This document shows positions 53,208-62,875 of a stretch of DNA of 64,000 nucleotides, piece by piece. The position numbers were made by a program, and so were the translations under genes. Source of the stretch: Alkalibacter saccharofermentans DSM 14828. GTDB lineage: Bacteria > Bacillota > Clostridia > Eubacteriales > Alkalibacteraceae. Position 1 is the stretch's first letter. Every line of letters begins with the position of its first letter. The stretch is from positions 16,360 to 80,359 of the forward strand of contig NZ_FQTU01000010.1 of assembly GCF_900128885.1 (NCBI RefSeq), in the 5' to 3' direction. The notes beneath the pieces were generated by a model that was not told the DNA's origin, searched no databases, and saw nothing but the letters and a program-made list of their open reading frames with translations.

Positions 53208-55001
53208 ATGGATGACGATAAAAAAAGAAGATTGGCTTCTAAGCGGGAATTGGCAAGAAAACTTCAAAAAGCGGAGATAGAAGCCAGAAAAAAAGCTATC
53301 AAGAACAGAAAGCCCTTTAAGGGACTTCAAATCAGACCAACAACGTCTTTATTCGATGAAAAGGGCAAGCAGGAACCGGGTGAGAAAAATTGGGCGGGTT
53401 TCGGGTTTGACATTCATCCGCAGGTAACTTTGATATCAGCAATTTTCTTAGTGGTATTTATTTCTTTAACTATTATATATCCTGATGTAGCCGAAAGAAC
53501 CTTTGCAACCATTATGAGTGGAATTACTAAAAATGCAGGATGGTTTTTTATATTGGCTGCAAACTTATTTATTATAGCAGCTCTGTATTTTGCATTTGGC
53601 AAATACGGTAACATCAGAATAGGAGGTAATGACGCTCAACCGGAATTTAGTAAATTTGGTTGGTATGCAATGCTTCTAAGCGCGGGAATGGGAATAGGTC
53701 TGCTGTTTTGGAGTGTTGGTGAACCTATAAGCCACCTCGGGTCACCATCTCCCATGTTCGGAAGCATTGATCCAGGCGCTCCTCGGGCGGCACAAGCGGC
53801 AATGGCTACAACTTTTTTTCACTGGGGCATACATCCGTGGGCAATTTACTCTATAGTAGGGTTGGGACTTGCATTTTTTGCTTACAACAGAGGGTTGCCC
53901 TTGACGATAAGATCTGTATTTTACCCATTGATTGGCAATAAGATATATGGATTTTGGGGTAATGTGATTGATGTGCTATCAGTTCTTGCGACGCTTACCG
54001 GACTAGCTACTTCCTTGGGCCTAGGCGTTTCTCAAGTGAATGCAGGCCTGAATTTTTTATTTGGGATAAATATCAGTACAGGGATTCAAGTGGGTTTGAT
54101 AATTGGAATAACAGGCTTGGCAACAGCGTCTGTAGTAATGGGGCTTGATGGTGGAGTAAAACGCCTCAGTGAAATCAATATGGTATTAGCTGGAGTTTTC
54201 ATGCTTTTCATACTTATTGCAGGACCTACTGTATATATTTTAAGCGGATTTACACAAAATATCGGATATTACATGTCTAACTTTGTTGAAATGAGTTTGT
54301 GGACAGAAACATTCAGAGATACAAATTGGCAGGGAGCATGGACTATATTTTACTGGGCATGGTGGATATCCTGGTCTCCTTTTGTAGGGATGTTTATAGC
54401 TCGTATATCCAAAGGAAGAACCGTAAGGGAGTTTATCCTAGGGGTGCTGCTAGTGCCTTCATTATTGTCGTTTTTTTGGATGAGCGTTTTTGGAGGAACT
54501 GCAATTTATCTGCAGACCAATGGGATTGGCGATATAGCCTCAGCAGTATCATCAGATGTTTCGATAGCTCTGTTTGCCATGCTGGAATATTTGCCTTGGA
54601 CTCAGCTGCTTTCCGTCGTTGGAATAATACTCGTCACTGTATTCTTCGTGACCTCCTCAGATTCTGGCTCTTTGGTAGTCGACCATCTAACATCAGGCGG
54701 TAAACTTGACTCACCGGTACCACAGAGGGTTTTTTGGGCAGTAATGGAAGGAGTGGTAGCGGCAGCGCTGTTAATAGGTGGAGGATTGACTGCTCTGCAA
54801 ACTGCCTCTGTTCTAACAGGATTGCCCTTTGCGATTATTTTATTATTATTGATTTATTCCCTGAATGCAGGGTTTAGTCAGGAATATGAAATAGAGGAGG
54901 CAGTAAGAAAGAAATTAAGAGAAGTTGAAGAAGAACATTTCCTAAATGAAGCTATAAATGCAGCTGTTCAAGATGAAGCATTAGTAAATAGCGACAAGTA
55001 A
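53208..55001 (+). CDS. BCCT-family glycine betaine/choline/carnitine transporter
   Basis: The 597-residue protein has a charged N-terminus of about 70 residues and twelve membrane helices. The BCCT signature is seen as GMGIGLLFWSVGEPISHLGSP near residues 162-182 and the aromatic substrate box as WTIFYWAWWISWSPFVGMFIAR near 380-400. The family imports betaine, choline or carnitine with Na+ or H+. A long basic N-terminus and an acidic C-terminal tail are both present, so osmotic regulation is possible. Which quaternary amine is carried is not clear. ATG follows GGGGGGATGAT; a terminator follows. Confidence 0.94.
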   Translation: MDDDKKRRLASKRELARKLQKAEIEARKKAIKNRKPFKGLQIRPTTSLFDEKGKQEPGEKNWAGFGFDIHPQVTLISAIFLVVFISLTIIYPDVAERTFATIMSGITKNAGWFFILAANLFIIAALYFAFGKYGNIRIGGNDAQPEFSKFGWYAMLLSAGMGIGLLFWSVGEPISHLGSPSPMFGSIDPGAPRAAQAAMATTFFHWGIHPWAIYSIVGLGLAFFAYNRGLPLTIRSVFYPLIGNKIYGFWGNVIDVLSVLATLTGLATSLGLGVSQVNAGLNFLFGINISTGIQVGLIIGITGLATASVVMGLDGGVKRLSEINMVLAGVFMLFILIAGPTVYILSGFTQNIGYYMSNFVEMSLWTETFRDTNWQGAWTIFYWAWWISWSPFVGMFIARISKGRTVREFILGVLLVPSLLSFFWMSVFGGTAIYLQTNGIGDIASAVSSDVSIALFAMLEYLPWTQLLSVVGIILVTVFFVTSSDSGSLVVDHLTSGGKLDSPVPQRVFWAVMEGVVAAALLIGGGLTALQTASVLTGLPFAIILLLLIYSLNAGFSQEYEIEEAVRKKLREVEEEHFLNEAINAAVQDEALVNSDK

Positions 55002-55002
55002 A

Positions 55003-55031
55003 AAAAGCAGGCTCGTGGGAGCCTGCTTTTG
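55003..55031 (+). terminator. Terminator after the BCCT gene
   Basis: AAGCAGGCTC pairs perfectly with GAGCCTGCTT around GTGG, then TTTT. Confidence 0.9.
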
Positions 55032-55168
55032 TATATTTGGTGGTATCGAATATTCACTATCAGAATCTAGTTGCGGATGCCAGTCAGCAAATTTATATAG
55101 AAAGAATTTGAGTATCATGAACCATTTGTGTTAACCTAAAAGTACGTGAATGAAAGGGGAGGAAGAAA

Positions 55169-56398
55169 ATCGAAAGAATTAAAGAGTTGATATTGGATAG
55201 ATATCAGATGTCTGAAGGATTGGTTGAGGTTTTTGGGATAATAATTACTTTTGTCATGTTGACATCAATAAGTATTTTAGCATATTTTGCAGCAAAGAAG
55301 ATATTGCTCCCGATAATTGCTCGACGAATTGAAGGAAATCGATTAAAGTGGGACAATTATCTGCTGAAAAGAAAAGTCTTCGAGAAATCTACAGGTCTCA
55401 TACCGTTGATGGTTTTTTATTGGGGCGCTTCTCACTTAGGATCATTGGCACAGGGGTTCAAGCTGGCAACGTCCATATTAATGCTTATGCTCATTGCCAA
55501 AGTGGTAGGATGCTTGCTTGAAACCATAGATGATATTTACTCAACACTAGAGGTTTCCAAAGAAAAACCTATAAAGGGATTTTTACAGGTTATAAAAATA
55601 ACGATTTATATTCTAGTCGGTATATCTGTTATAGCAAGCTTGATGGGAACAAACCCCTTTGTGTTATTAAGTGGAATTGGTGCTATGGCTGCAGTATTTT
55701 CTTTTATATTTAAAGATACGATATTGGGATTGGTAGCAGGAGTATTGCTTTCTGTAAATGACATGCTGCGAATTGGCGATTGGATCGAGATGCCTAGCTA
55801 TGGCGCAAATGGAGATGTTTTAGAAATAAGCATGAATACAGTAAAGGTGAAAAATTTTGATTTGACTATTACCACTGTACCGGCATATGCTCTTATCAGC
55901 GATTCATTCAAAAATTGGAGAGGGATCCAAGAATCAGGTGGCAGGAGGATTATGAGATCTGTACATATAGATGTAAACAGCGTAAAGTTTTGCTCGCCGT
56001 CGGATATGAAAAAATTCCAAAACATTAGCCTTGTTAGCAGCTTTGTTCAAGAAAACATTGAAAGAATGAGCCAAAAGGGTGCTGATGCTATTACGAATGT
56101 TGGAATTTACAGAGCGTATATAGGGGAATATTTGAAAAACCACCCTAAGATACACAGGGAAATATTCCAGATAGTCAGGCAGCTGCAGCCTACAGACAAG
56201 GGACTTCCAATAGAGATTTATGCTTTTACCAATGATATCGATTGGGTTAACTATGAAAATATTCAAGCTGAAATATTTGAACATGTCATGGTTTCGGCAA
56301 AGTTCTTTGATTTGAGGCTGTTCCAAGATCCGACAGGTTTTGATTTAAAAAATATAAATATTGTTGATAAAACCGATAAAAATACAAAAGAAAATTAA
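55169..56398 (+). CDS. MscS-family mechanosensitive channel (YbdG-like)
   Basis: The protein has membrane helices at about residues 20-45, 65-90, 100-120, 150-170 and a pore helix around 180-200 (FVLLSGIGAMAAVFSFIFKD and TILGLVAGVLLSVNDML), followed by the MscS beta domain (LRIGDWIEMPSYGANGDVLE and VKNFDLTITTVPAYAL). The length and C-terminal domain resemble the YbdG/YnaI-type MscS. It releases solutes at hypo-osmotic shock, fitting its place after an osmolyte importer. The start is odd: the best ribosome site (GGGGAGG, 55156-55162) points to ATC 55169 (reads MERIKELILDRY); the next usual start is TTG 55187, 24 bases from that site. Confidence 0.86.
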   Translation: MERIKELILDRYQMSEGLVEVFGIIITFVMLTSISILAYFAAKKILLPIIARRIEGNRLKWDNYLLKRKVFEKSTGLIPLMVFYWGASHLGSLAQGFKLATSILMLMLIAKVVGCLLETIDDIYSTLEVSKEKPIKGFLQVIKITIYILVGISVIASLMGTNPFVLLSGIGAMAAVFSFIFKDTILGLVAGVLLSVNDMLRIGDWIEMPSYGANGDVLEISMNTVKVKNFDLTITTVPAYALISDSFKNWRGIQESGGRRIMRSVHIDVNSVKFCSPSDMKKFQNISLVSSFVQENIERMSQKGADAITNVGIYRAYIGEYLKNHPKIHREIFQIVRQLQPTDKGLPIEIYAFTNDIDWVNYENIQAEIFEHVMVSAKFFDLRLFQDPTGFDLKNINIVDKTDKNTKEN

Positions 56399-56512
56399 AA
56401 AAAAAGAGAATCTGTATCCCCGGCAACAGAATTGTTTGAAGTTTTTAGTTAACATAAAGACAGTTCAAAAAACAAAAAACTTTATTATAAAGACAAAGGA
56501 GAGATACAGATT

Positions 56513-58159
56513 ATGAGTATGTTTTGTTATCAGTGTCAAGAAGCAGCAAAGGGAACAGGTTGTACTGTAAAGGGTGTTTGTGGTAAAACCGATGTAGTAT
56601 CTAATTTACAAGATTTAATGGTATATACCCTAAAAGGGATTTCGCAGCTTGTTATCAGAGGTAAGCAAGCAGGAGTTGAAATGCCAAATAAGAATCACTA
56701 CGTTATGACAGGTCTTTTTATGACAATAACAAATGCAAATTTTGACGATCAGGCAATTTTAAACAATATAAGAAAAGGTCTGGAAATAAAACAAGAATTA
56801 AAAGGATTCTTATCAGAAAATGGAGTGTCTTTAGAGGGCCTTCACGATGCAGCTTTATGGAGCGCAACTGACGATAATGGAATAATAGCTAAATCTTTGG
56901 CTCCGGAGGCAGGAATTTTAGCAACTGAAAATGAAGATGTAAGATCTTTGAGGGAACTTATCATTTACGGGGTTAAAGGAATGGCTGCTTACGCTGAGCA
57001 TGCATTGAACTTGGGTAAAGAAGATGTAAATATTTATGAGTTCATGGTTAAAGCTCTTGCAGCTACTTTGGATGATAGCCTGAGTGCAGATGATCTTGTA
57101 GCTTTGACTTTAGAAACAGGAAAGTTCGGCGTAGATACAATGGCAATGCTTGATGCGGCTAATACAGGAACTTATGGCAACCCTGAAATAACTGAAGTTA
57201 ACATTGGAGTTAGAAACAATCCCGGGATTCTAGTTTCAGGTCATGATCTGAAAGATTTCGAGCAATTGTTGGAGCAAAGTAAAGGCGCCGGTGTAGATAT
57301 ATACACTCATGGAGAGATGTTGCCTGCAAACTATTATCCGGCTTTCAAGAAGTATGATCATTTCTTTGGGAACTATGGAAATGCCTGGTGGAAGCAAAAA
57401 GAGGAATTTGAAAGCTTCAATGGTCCGATACTGTTTACTACAAATTGTATAGTGCCTCCTAAAGAAGATCAAATATCAAGAATCTACACAACAGGAGCTT
57501 CTGGGTATCCTGGATGCAAACATATTGAAGCAGACCAGGATGGAAACAAAAATTTCTCTGAGATAATCGAACACGCAAAAAAATTGAAATCGCCAACTGA
57601 AATTGAAACGGGAACAATTATAGGTGGTTTTGCCCATGCTCAAGTATTTGCTTTAGCGGATAAGGTAGTGGATGCTGTTAAGTCAGGCGCAATCAAGAAG
57701 TTCTTCGTAATGGCAGGATGCGACGGTAGAATGAAATCAAGAGACTATTATACTGAATTTGCTGAAAAGCTTCCTGAAGGAACGGTAATCCTAACAGCAG
57801 GCTGCGCAAAATATAGATACAATAAACTCGAATTAGGGGATATTGGAGGCATTCCGAGAGTTCTTGATGCGGGACAGTGTAATGATTCGTACTCTCTGGC
57901 TGTGATAGCTTTAAAATTAAAAGAAGTATTCGAGCTTAATGACATAAATGAACTTCCAATAGCCTATAATATTGCATGGTATGAGCAAAAAGCTGTAATA
58001 GTGTTGTTGGCACTACTTTATCTGGGAGTAAAGAATATTCACCTGGGTCCTACACTTCCAGGTTTCTTGTCACAAAATGTTGCAAAAGTGCTTGTAGAGA
58101 ATTTTGGCATTGCGGGAATCGGAAGCGTAGAAGACGATATAGAAATGTTCATGGCTTAA
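56513..58159 (+). CDS. hcp: Hydroxylamine reductase (hybrid cluster protein)
   Basis: The 548-residue protein has the N-terminal cluster ligands C5-x2-C8-x8-C17-x5-C23 ([19 protein letters not shown]) typical of the strict-anaerobe Hcp, and hybrid-cluster ligands in [40 protein letters not shown] and DAGQCND. It reduces hydroxylamine or nitric oxide and protects against nitrosative stress. No hcr gene is needed in anaerobes. ATG follows AAAGGAGAG. It is monocistronic with a strong hairpin terminator after it. Confidence 0.97.
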   Translation: MSMFCYQCQEAAKGTGCTVKGVCGKTDVVSNLQDLMVYTLKGISQLVIRGKQAGVEMPNKNHYVMTGLFMTITNANFDDQAILNNIRKGLEIKQELKGFLSENGVSLEGLHDAALWSATDDNGIIAKSLAPEAGILATENEDVRSLRELIIYGVKGMAAYAEHALNLGKEDVNIYEFMVKALAATLDDSLSADDLVALTLETGKFGVDTMAMLDAANTGTYGNPEITEVNIGVRNNPGILVSGHDLKDFEQLLEQSKGAGVDIYTHGEMLPANYYPAFKKYDHFFGNYGNAWWKQKEEFESFNGPILFTTNCIVPPKEDQISRIYTTGASGYPGCKHIEADQDGNKNFSEIIEHAKKLKSPTEIETGTIIGGFAHAQVFALADKVVDAVKSGAIKKFFVMAGCDGRMKSRDYYTEFAEKLPEGTVILTAGCAKYRYNKLELGDIGGIPRVLDAGQCNDSYSLAVIALKLKEVFELNDINELPIAYNIAWYEQKAVIVLLALLYLGVKNIHLGPTLPGFLSQNVAKVLVENFGIAGIGSVEDDIEMFMA

Positions 58160-58182
58160 AAAAGCAATTTGAAATAGCTCTG

Positions 58183-58218
58183 CACGGCTTGATACAATGT
58201 ATCCAGCCGTGTTTTTTT
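58183..58218 (+). terminator. Terminator of hcp
   Basis: CACGGCT (58183-58189) pairs with AGCCGTG (about 58205-58211), enclosing GATAC/GTATC, followed by TTTTTTT. Confidence 0.92.
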
Positions 58219-58229
58219 GTTTCGATATA

Positions 58230-58280
58230 TTGACAATTAATATTCCCATATGATAGTATTACCATATTCCGAGTGGAATA
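58230..58280 (+). promoter_or_regulatory. Promoter and likely autoregulatory operator of the ISC operon
   Basis: TTGACA (58230-58235) and TAGTAT (58254-58259), 18-base spacer. Directly after it stands TATTCC-GAGT-GGAATA (58265-58280), a symmetric site at the transcription start; ATTCC also occurs at 58241-58246 between the boxes. Binding by the IscR-type regulator encoded next is the natural inference. Confidence 0.65.
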
Positions 58281-58305
58281 GTAGGGAATATAATGGAGGG
58301 TTGAT

Positions 58306-58746
58306 ATGAGACTATCCACAAAAGGCAGATACGGCGTCATGGCCATGTATCAGTTGGCTGTAAATTACGAGATGGGCACAACATCGTTGAAAGACATTGC
58401 CGAAGAACTTGATTATTCTGACGCGTACCTTGAGCAGATGTTTGCGATATTAAAAAGAGAGAGGCTGATAACCAGTCATAGAGGTCCTAAAGGCGGTTAT
58501 AGGCTATCTAAGGACCCGTATGATATAACAGTGGGAGAGGTGATCAGAGCTCTCGAAGGTCCTATAGAGTTTTCTTCTTGTGTCGGTGGAACAGAAAATT
58601 ACGATTGCAAAAGATCCAGCCTTTGTGTCACCAAAGAAATATGGGAGAAAATTAATGACAGCATAAACAGTGTTATAGATCATATTACACTTGGAGATTT
58701 ATTAGACAAATACGATAAAAATCTTAACGAAGCTAAAAGGAGCTGA
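58306..58746 (+). CDS. iscR: Rrf2-family regulator, IscR-like
   Basis: The 146-residue protein has the Rrf2 winged helix (MRLSTKGRYGVMAMYQLA, RLITSHRGPKGGYRLSKDP) and three cysteines (CVGGTENYDCKRSSLC, spacing 8 and 5) that bind a 2Fe-2S cluster in IscR proteins. It senses Fe-S status and represses the iscR-nifS-nifU genes. A symmetric site lies at its own promoter. nifS follows five bases after its stop. ATG follows GGAGGG. Confidence 0.92.
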   Translation: MRLSTKGRYGVMAMYQLAVNYEMGTTSLKDIAEELDYSDAYLEQMFAILKRERLITSHRGPKGGYRLSKDPYDITVGEVIRALEGPIEFSSCVGGTENYDCKRSSLCVTKEIWEKINDSINSVIDHITLGDLLDKYDKNLNEAKRS

Positions 58747-58751
58747 TTTGT

Positions 58752-59912
58752 TTGCAAAGAAGATATTTTGACTATGCAGCAACTACACCGCTGGACAGCG
58801 AAGTGTTAAATGAAATGTTGCCTCATATGAAAGAAAATTTCGGGAACCCTTCCAGTGTATACTCTTATGGAAGAGACGCCAGAAAGGTAATAGATGATTC
58901 AAGGGAAAAAGTGGCAAGTATTATAGGGGCTCAAGCCAAAGAGATTTATTTTACAAGTGGAGGAACTGAATCTGACAATTGGGCAATAAAAGGTACAGCG
59001 TTTGCAAATAAAGACAAAGGCAATCATATAATTACTACTACTGTGGAACATCATGCAGTATTGCACACATGTAAATACCTTGAGAAACATGGTTACGAAG
59101 TTACGTATTTACCTGTAGATGAATACGGGCTGATAGACTTGGATGATTTAAAAAACAGCATAAGAGAAAACACCATATTGATTACGGTAATGTTTGCGAA
59201 TAATGAAATAGGAACAATTCAACCGATAGCAGAGATTGGAAAGATTGCCAAGGAAAATAAAGTTCTTTTTCATACGGATGCAGTTCAAGCATTAGGAAGC
59301 GTTGATATCGATGTTAAAGATTTGGGAGTGGATCTGATGTCAATTTCCGGTCATAAAATCTATGGGCCTAAAGGCATAGGCGCTTTATACGTAAGAAAAG
59401 GTGTTAAGATCGACAACCTGATTCATGGTGGAGCCCAAGAAAAGAAAAAAAGAGGCGGCACTGAAAATACACCTGCAATTGCAGGTTTTGCAAAAGCCTG
59501 CGAAATGGCACAGAGCACTTTAACTGATCAAATTAAACAGGCCACAGAGTTAAGGGATTATATGATAAAGGGAATACTGGATTCTATACCAGAAGTGAAA
59601 TTAAATGGTCATCCCGAAAAAAGACTTCCTGGCAATGTGAATGTCAGCATAAGATATATCGAAGGAGAATCGATACTTCTAAGTTTGGATTTGATTGGAA
59701 TTGCAGCTTCAAGCGGCTCGGCATGTACATCTGGTTCTTTGGATCCATCCCATGTGCTTTTGGCGATAGGGTTGTCCCATGAAATCGCTCATGGATCTTT
59801 GAGGTTTTCGATAGGCAAATACACTACAAAAGAAGAGGTAGACTTTGTGTTGGATAAGCTGCCTGGAATAATTCAGCGATTGAGAGATATGTCTCCGCTG
59901 TACAATGCTTAA
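58752..59912 (+). CDS. nifS: Cysteine desulfurase (NifS/IscS type)
   Basis: The 386-residue PLP enzyme takes sulfur from cysteine for Fe-S clusters. Visible are the N-terminal RRYFDYAATTPLD, HHAVLHT, FHTDAVQALG, the PLP Lys in SGHKIYGPKGIGALYVRKG (near 205) and the active-site Cys in SSGSACTSGSLDPSH near 325. The short active-site loop fits the group I (NifS/IscS) type. It starts at TTG 58752, 10 bases after AAAGGAG, five bases after iscR. It is followed by the scaffold gene after 12 bases. Confidence 0.95.
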   Translation: MQRRYFDYAATTPLDSEVLNEMLPHMKENFGNPSSVYSYGRDARKVIDDSREKVASIIGAQAKEIYFTSGGTESDNWAIKGTAFANKDKGNHIITTTVEHHAVLHTCKYLEKHGYEVTYLPVDEYGLIDLDDLKNSIRENTILITVMFANNEIGTIQPIAEIGKIAKENKVLFHTDAVQALGSVDIDVKDLGVDLMSISGHKIYGPKGIGALYVRKGVKIDNLIHGGAQEKKKRGGTENTPAIAGFAKACEMAQSTLTDQIKQATELRDYMIKGILDSIPEVKLNGHPEKRLPGNVNVSIRYIEGESILLSLDLIGIAASSGSACTSGSLDPSHVLLAIGLSHEIAHGSLRFSIGKYTTKEEVDFVLDKLPGIIQRLRDMSPLYNA

Positions 59913-59924
59913 GGAGGAATAAAA

Positions 59925-60302
59925 ATGTATACAGATAAAGTAATAGATCAATTTCAAAATCCAAGAAACGTTGGCGAGTTGGATAACGCTGATGGGGTAG
60001 GTGAAGTAGGATCTCCTGCATGTGGAGATATAATGAAGATGTACTTGAAAATCGAAGATGGAGTCATTGTCGATGTCAAATTCAAGACATTTGGATGCGG
60101 AGCAGCCGTAGCAACCAGCAGCATAGCAACAGAAATGATAAAGGGAAAGACTCTTGAAGAGGCTGAAAAACTAACAAACAGCATGGTAATTGATGAACTG
60201 GGCGGTCTGCCACACGAGAAGGTTCACTGTTCTGTTCTCGCAGAACAAGCAATCAAGGCTGCTATTAAAGATTATAAAAGCAAGCATGGTATTCAAGAAT
60301 AG
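59925..60302 (+). CDS. nifU: Fe-S cluster scaffold protein NifU/IscU
   Basis: The 125-residue protein is the U-type scaffold with three conserved cysteines: VGSPACGDIMKMYLK, TFGCGAAVATSSIAT and HEKVHCSVLAEQAIK. It collects sulfur from NifS and passes clusters to target enzymes such as PFOR and Hcp. It is the length of IscU-like proteins without the C-terminal NifU domain. ATG follows AAGGAGG. The last gene of the iscR-nifS-nifU operon, with a terminator after it. Confidence 0.95.
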   Translation: MYTDKVIDQFQNPRNVGELDNADGVGEVGSPACGDIMKMYLKIEDGVIVDVKFKTFGCGAAVATSSIATEMIKGKTLEEAEKLTNSMVIDELGGLPHEKVHCSVLAEQAIKAAIKDYKSKHGIQE

Positions 60303-60312
60303 AATAAATAGC

Positions 60313-60348
60313 AAAAACGCACACTCTTTATTAAAGGTGTGCGTTTTG
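60313..60348. terminator. Bidirectional terminator between nifU and the sulfotransferase gene
   Basis: AAAACGCACAC (60314-60324) pairs perfectly with GTGTGCGTTTT (60337-60347). Confidence 0.92.
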
Positions 60349-61914
60349 TTATTTAAGGATTACATCAGAAATGTCATGACTATATGCTCTGTAAAAACCA
60401 TATTTAAGCCAGTACGACCGAACAAGCTCTCCTGTAGAATAATTGTATTCATAGATTTCTCCCCACATGGAGGTAATTGGGTCTTCGATACTTTCCCTCA
60501 AACTGCCATGGTTTGCGATAATTCGATTATTTGCGATATAAAGGTTGTAATTTGAAGTGATGAAAGCTAAGGAATTTGGGTACCTTCTTACTTGTCTTAC
60601 AGTTTTGTTTGACTCATCTATTGAATAATGAACAACAGCAGACCGACCTGCATCCTCAGTTATCTCAATATCTACAAGATCGTTTCTTATAACATGGTTG
60701 TCAAACATAAATAAATTTAATTCATTTTGTCTTGAATCAATATTTTTTTCTTCGAAAACCGAGTGTTGCTCATAGTGCCAGATAATATCTCCAATAGGTT
60801 TTAGAACATAATCAATATATTCAGTATCAGCCCAAATAGCTGGATCAGATAATATCCATATTAAATCTCCATTGCTCCAATTAATTTTAACTGCAGAAGA
60901 AACATCTCTAGGAGATAGTACCATAGTATCATCTACAGCATTATATGATAGTGAATTGATGTGAGCCCAATCATAGGCTTTGTTGTAAGGCGTGTCATTT
61001 ATGATATCACCAAAGTTAAGTTCTTTTATGATTTCTCCGGTATTTCTATCTATTTCGATTATAGTGTCCTCAACATGTCCCTCTAGGGAGTTTGCAAGAA
61101 CCAAAAGATTGCCATTAGGCTTTTTCTCAGCGACCTCATGATGAGCGCCTTTTTCTACCAAATAGCTTTTGTAAAGTCTGCCTAAAAAGTCCATTTCAAA
61201 TATGTAAGGGGCATATTGCCTGGTCTCTGTATCAATCATAGAGTAACCCGCAATAATTGCAAACCTGTCATCTGATAATGGGAAATACCCGTGGGGGTCT
61301 GTTTCTACTTCAATGTACCATCTGATATTGCCTGAAGAGTCAAATGCGTATGGATTTCTATAAAGACCACCTGATACCACAGTAAAGTCTTTTACAGGAT
61401 CTTCCCTTGAGTATGTTGAGGACACTGCATCTAAGAGTTCATCAGGCAGAGAATCTGTTGCTATTGTAATTTGGTTTGAATCCACAGAATTGTCGTCAAC
61501 CATCAAATTGATTTCTACCACGTTTTCTCTAGATGGGTACAGGCCGATTATCGGTATAATATGAACCTTATCCATGGGGGACTCGTATGTGAAGGTATCA
61601 TTCTGCGTATCGCCTTTAACCGTGATTTTCACTGATGCTTCATAATCAGTCGTAAATGCGACTATTGCTGACAGAGGTACTAGACCGTAAGGATTTTTAA
61701 TTACTAAAGGGTCGTCAATCGTATGTGCGCGCCTCTCGAGATCCTTCTCGATATTTGAATAAATAGATCTGTTGTTCTTTATAATCTCGTCATGCATTTT
61801 CCAGTCTTCATAGTAGTCGTCATTTTCACTGCTGAGTTCAGTTTCGTTGCTGCATGATGTCAGGAAAATAATAGCTGCAATAGAGATTAGAAGAAAAATC
61901 AGTTTTTTGTTCAT
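60349..61914 (-). CDS. Arylsulfotransferase (ASST)-like lipoprotein
   Basis: The 521-residue protein has a lipoprotein signal (LISIAAIIFLTSCSN, lipobox Cys near 21), so it sits on the outer face of the membrane. The rest resembles ASST-type beta-propeller enzymes: PNGNLLVLANS, TIIEIDRNTGEIIKELNF, DWAHINSLSYN (with the catalytic-type His), LSPRDVSSAVKINWSNGDLI and QHSVFEEKNID. ASST transfers sulfate between phenols with a histidine intermediate. In E. coli it relies on DsbA/L/I, absent here. Some Firmicute homologues carry the fold with unknown activity. ATG follows AAGGAG. No sulfur-metabolism gene is nearby. Confidence 0.82.
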   Translation of the reverse strand: MNKKLIFLLISIAAIIFLTSCSNETELSSENDDYYEDWKMHDEIIKNNRSIYSNIEKDLERRAHTIDDPLVIKNPYGLVPLSAIVAFTTDYEASVKITVKGDTQNDTFTYESPMDKVHIIPIIGLYPSRENVVEINLMVDDNSVDSNQITIATDSLPDELLDAVSSTYSREDPVKDFTVVSGGLYRNPYAFDSSGNIRWYIEVETDPHGYFPLSDDRFAIIAGYSMIDTETRQYAPYIFEMDFLGRLYKSYLVEKGAHHEVAEKKPNGNLLVLANSLEGHVEDTIIEIDRNTGEIIKELNFGDIINDTPYNKAYDWAHINSLSYNAVDDTMVLSPRDVSSAVKINWSNGDLIWILSDPAIWADTEYIDYVLKPIGDIIWHYEQHSVFEEKNIDSRQNELNLFMFDNHVIRNDLVDIEITEDAGRSAVVHYSIDESNKTVRQVRRYPNSLAFITSNYNLYIANNRIIANHGSLRESIEDPITSMWGEIYEYNYSTGELVRSYWLKYGFYRAYSHDISDVILK

Positions 61915-61936
61915 TGTATTTAAGCTCCTTGTATAT

Positions 61937-62854
61937 TTAGACTGCCCACTTTCTGTTGTTTGTAAATGAGACAGTCAGCCATTCGTTGTTATTATAGGTT
62001 TTTATATAGTCTGATAATTCTTGCCTAAGTTTATCCTGGTCGGCTATGGTCTTGATTTTTTCAGAATCCTTAACGACAAAATCAATTTCAACCCAGAGAG
62101 TTTTACCTACTTTGGCAATCCTGACAAAGGATTCCTTCATATCGTATTTAACCTCCATGTTTTTCACGTAAGTTTTTATGTTATTGGGAAGCTTGCCGGA
62201 AGGGGTCATTTCAAGAACCTCTCCAAGCGCATTTCGTATTCCTGCTAAAGGAAGCTTAAGAAAGTAAATTGAAATAAGAATCATCATAATAGGATCTATA
62301 TAAGGAATGATCATTGAAAATCTTGTGTTCCTGTCCAATAAAGAAGCAAGCAAGAATCCGATTAAAACTGCAAAACTTACCAGGGTATCCATAAACCACT
62401 GATTTGATTCGGCCTTTACCAAGCTTGAACCGGAACTTTTGCTCTTTAATTTCAGATACAAGTATGCTCCGAGGCAAGCAAAGCTTCCGACACCAGAATA
62501 TATAAGGGCTGATCCCAGAGCTACTTCACGCCCTCCATTTAAAATGGAAACAATCGCACCTGCCAACGATACGGCAACTAGGATTAGGATTACCGAGTAC
62601 TTTAAAATTATTACCAGTGGTTCAACAATATCTTTACCGAAGGGATATCTCTTGTGGTCTTTTTTTCCAATAAATGTGGTTGCCAAAACAGATAAAAATG
62701 ATAAAACGACGCTCACTAATGAATATAGGCCGTCAAAAAGTATAATCTGTGATCTTGTAAAATAACCTAAGATGATTCCTGTAATTGCAAATGCGACAGC
62801 CGCGAAGACTGAAAATGACAACACCTTCTTTTCTTCAGAAATGTTGTTTGACAT
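61937..62854 (-). CDS. Cation diffusion facilitator transporter
   Basis: The 305-residue protein (ATG 62854, seven bases after AGGAG) has six membrane helices and a cytoplasmic C-terminal domain of about 90 residues. The metal-site pairs are FDGLYSLVSVVLSF in helix II and FMDTLVSFAVLIG in helix V. His residues usual in zinc-type sites are replaced by Asp/Ser, so Mn2+, Fe2+ or Co2+ are as likely as Zn2+. It is downstream of a TetR gene with nearly no gap, so it is probably controlled by it. An earlier in-frame ATG at 62875 overlaps the TetR stop. Confidence 0.88.
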   Translation of the reverse strand: MSNNISEEKKVLSFSVFAAVAFAITGIILGYFTRSQIILFDGLYSLVSVVLSFLSVLATTFIGKKDHKRYPFGKDIVEPLVIILKYSVILILVAVSLAGAIVSILNGGREVALGSALIYSGVGSFACLGAYLYLKLKSKSSGSSLVKAESNQWFMDTLVSFAVLIGFLLASLLDRNTRFSMIIPYIDPIMMILISIYFLKLPLAGIRNALGEVLEMTPSGKLPNNIKTYVKNMEVKYDMKESFVRIAKVGKTLWVEIDFVVKDSEKIKTIADQDKLRQELSDYIKTYNNNEWLTVSFTNNRKWAV

Positions 62855-62875
62855 ATTAAAACTCCTAACTTTCAT

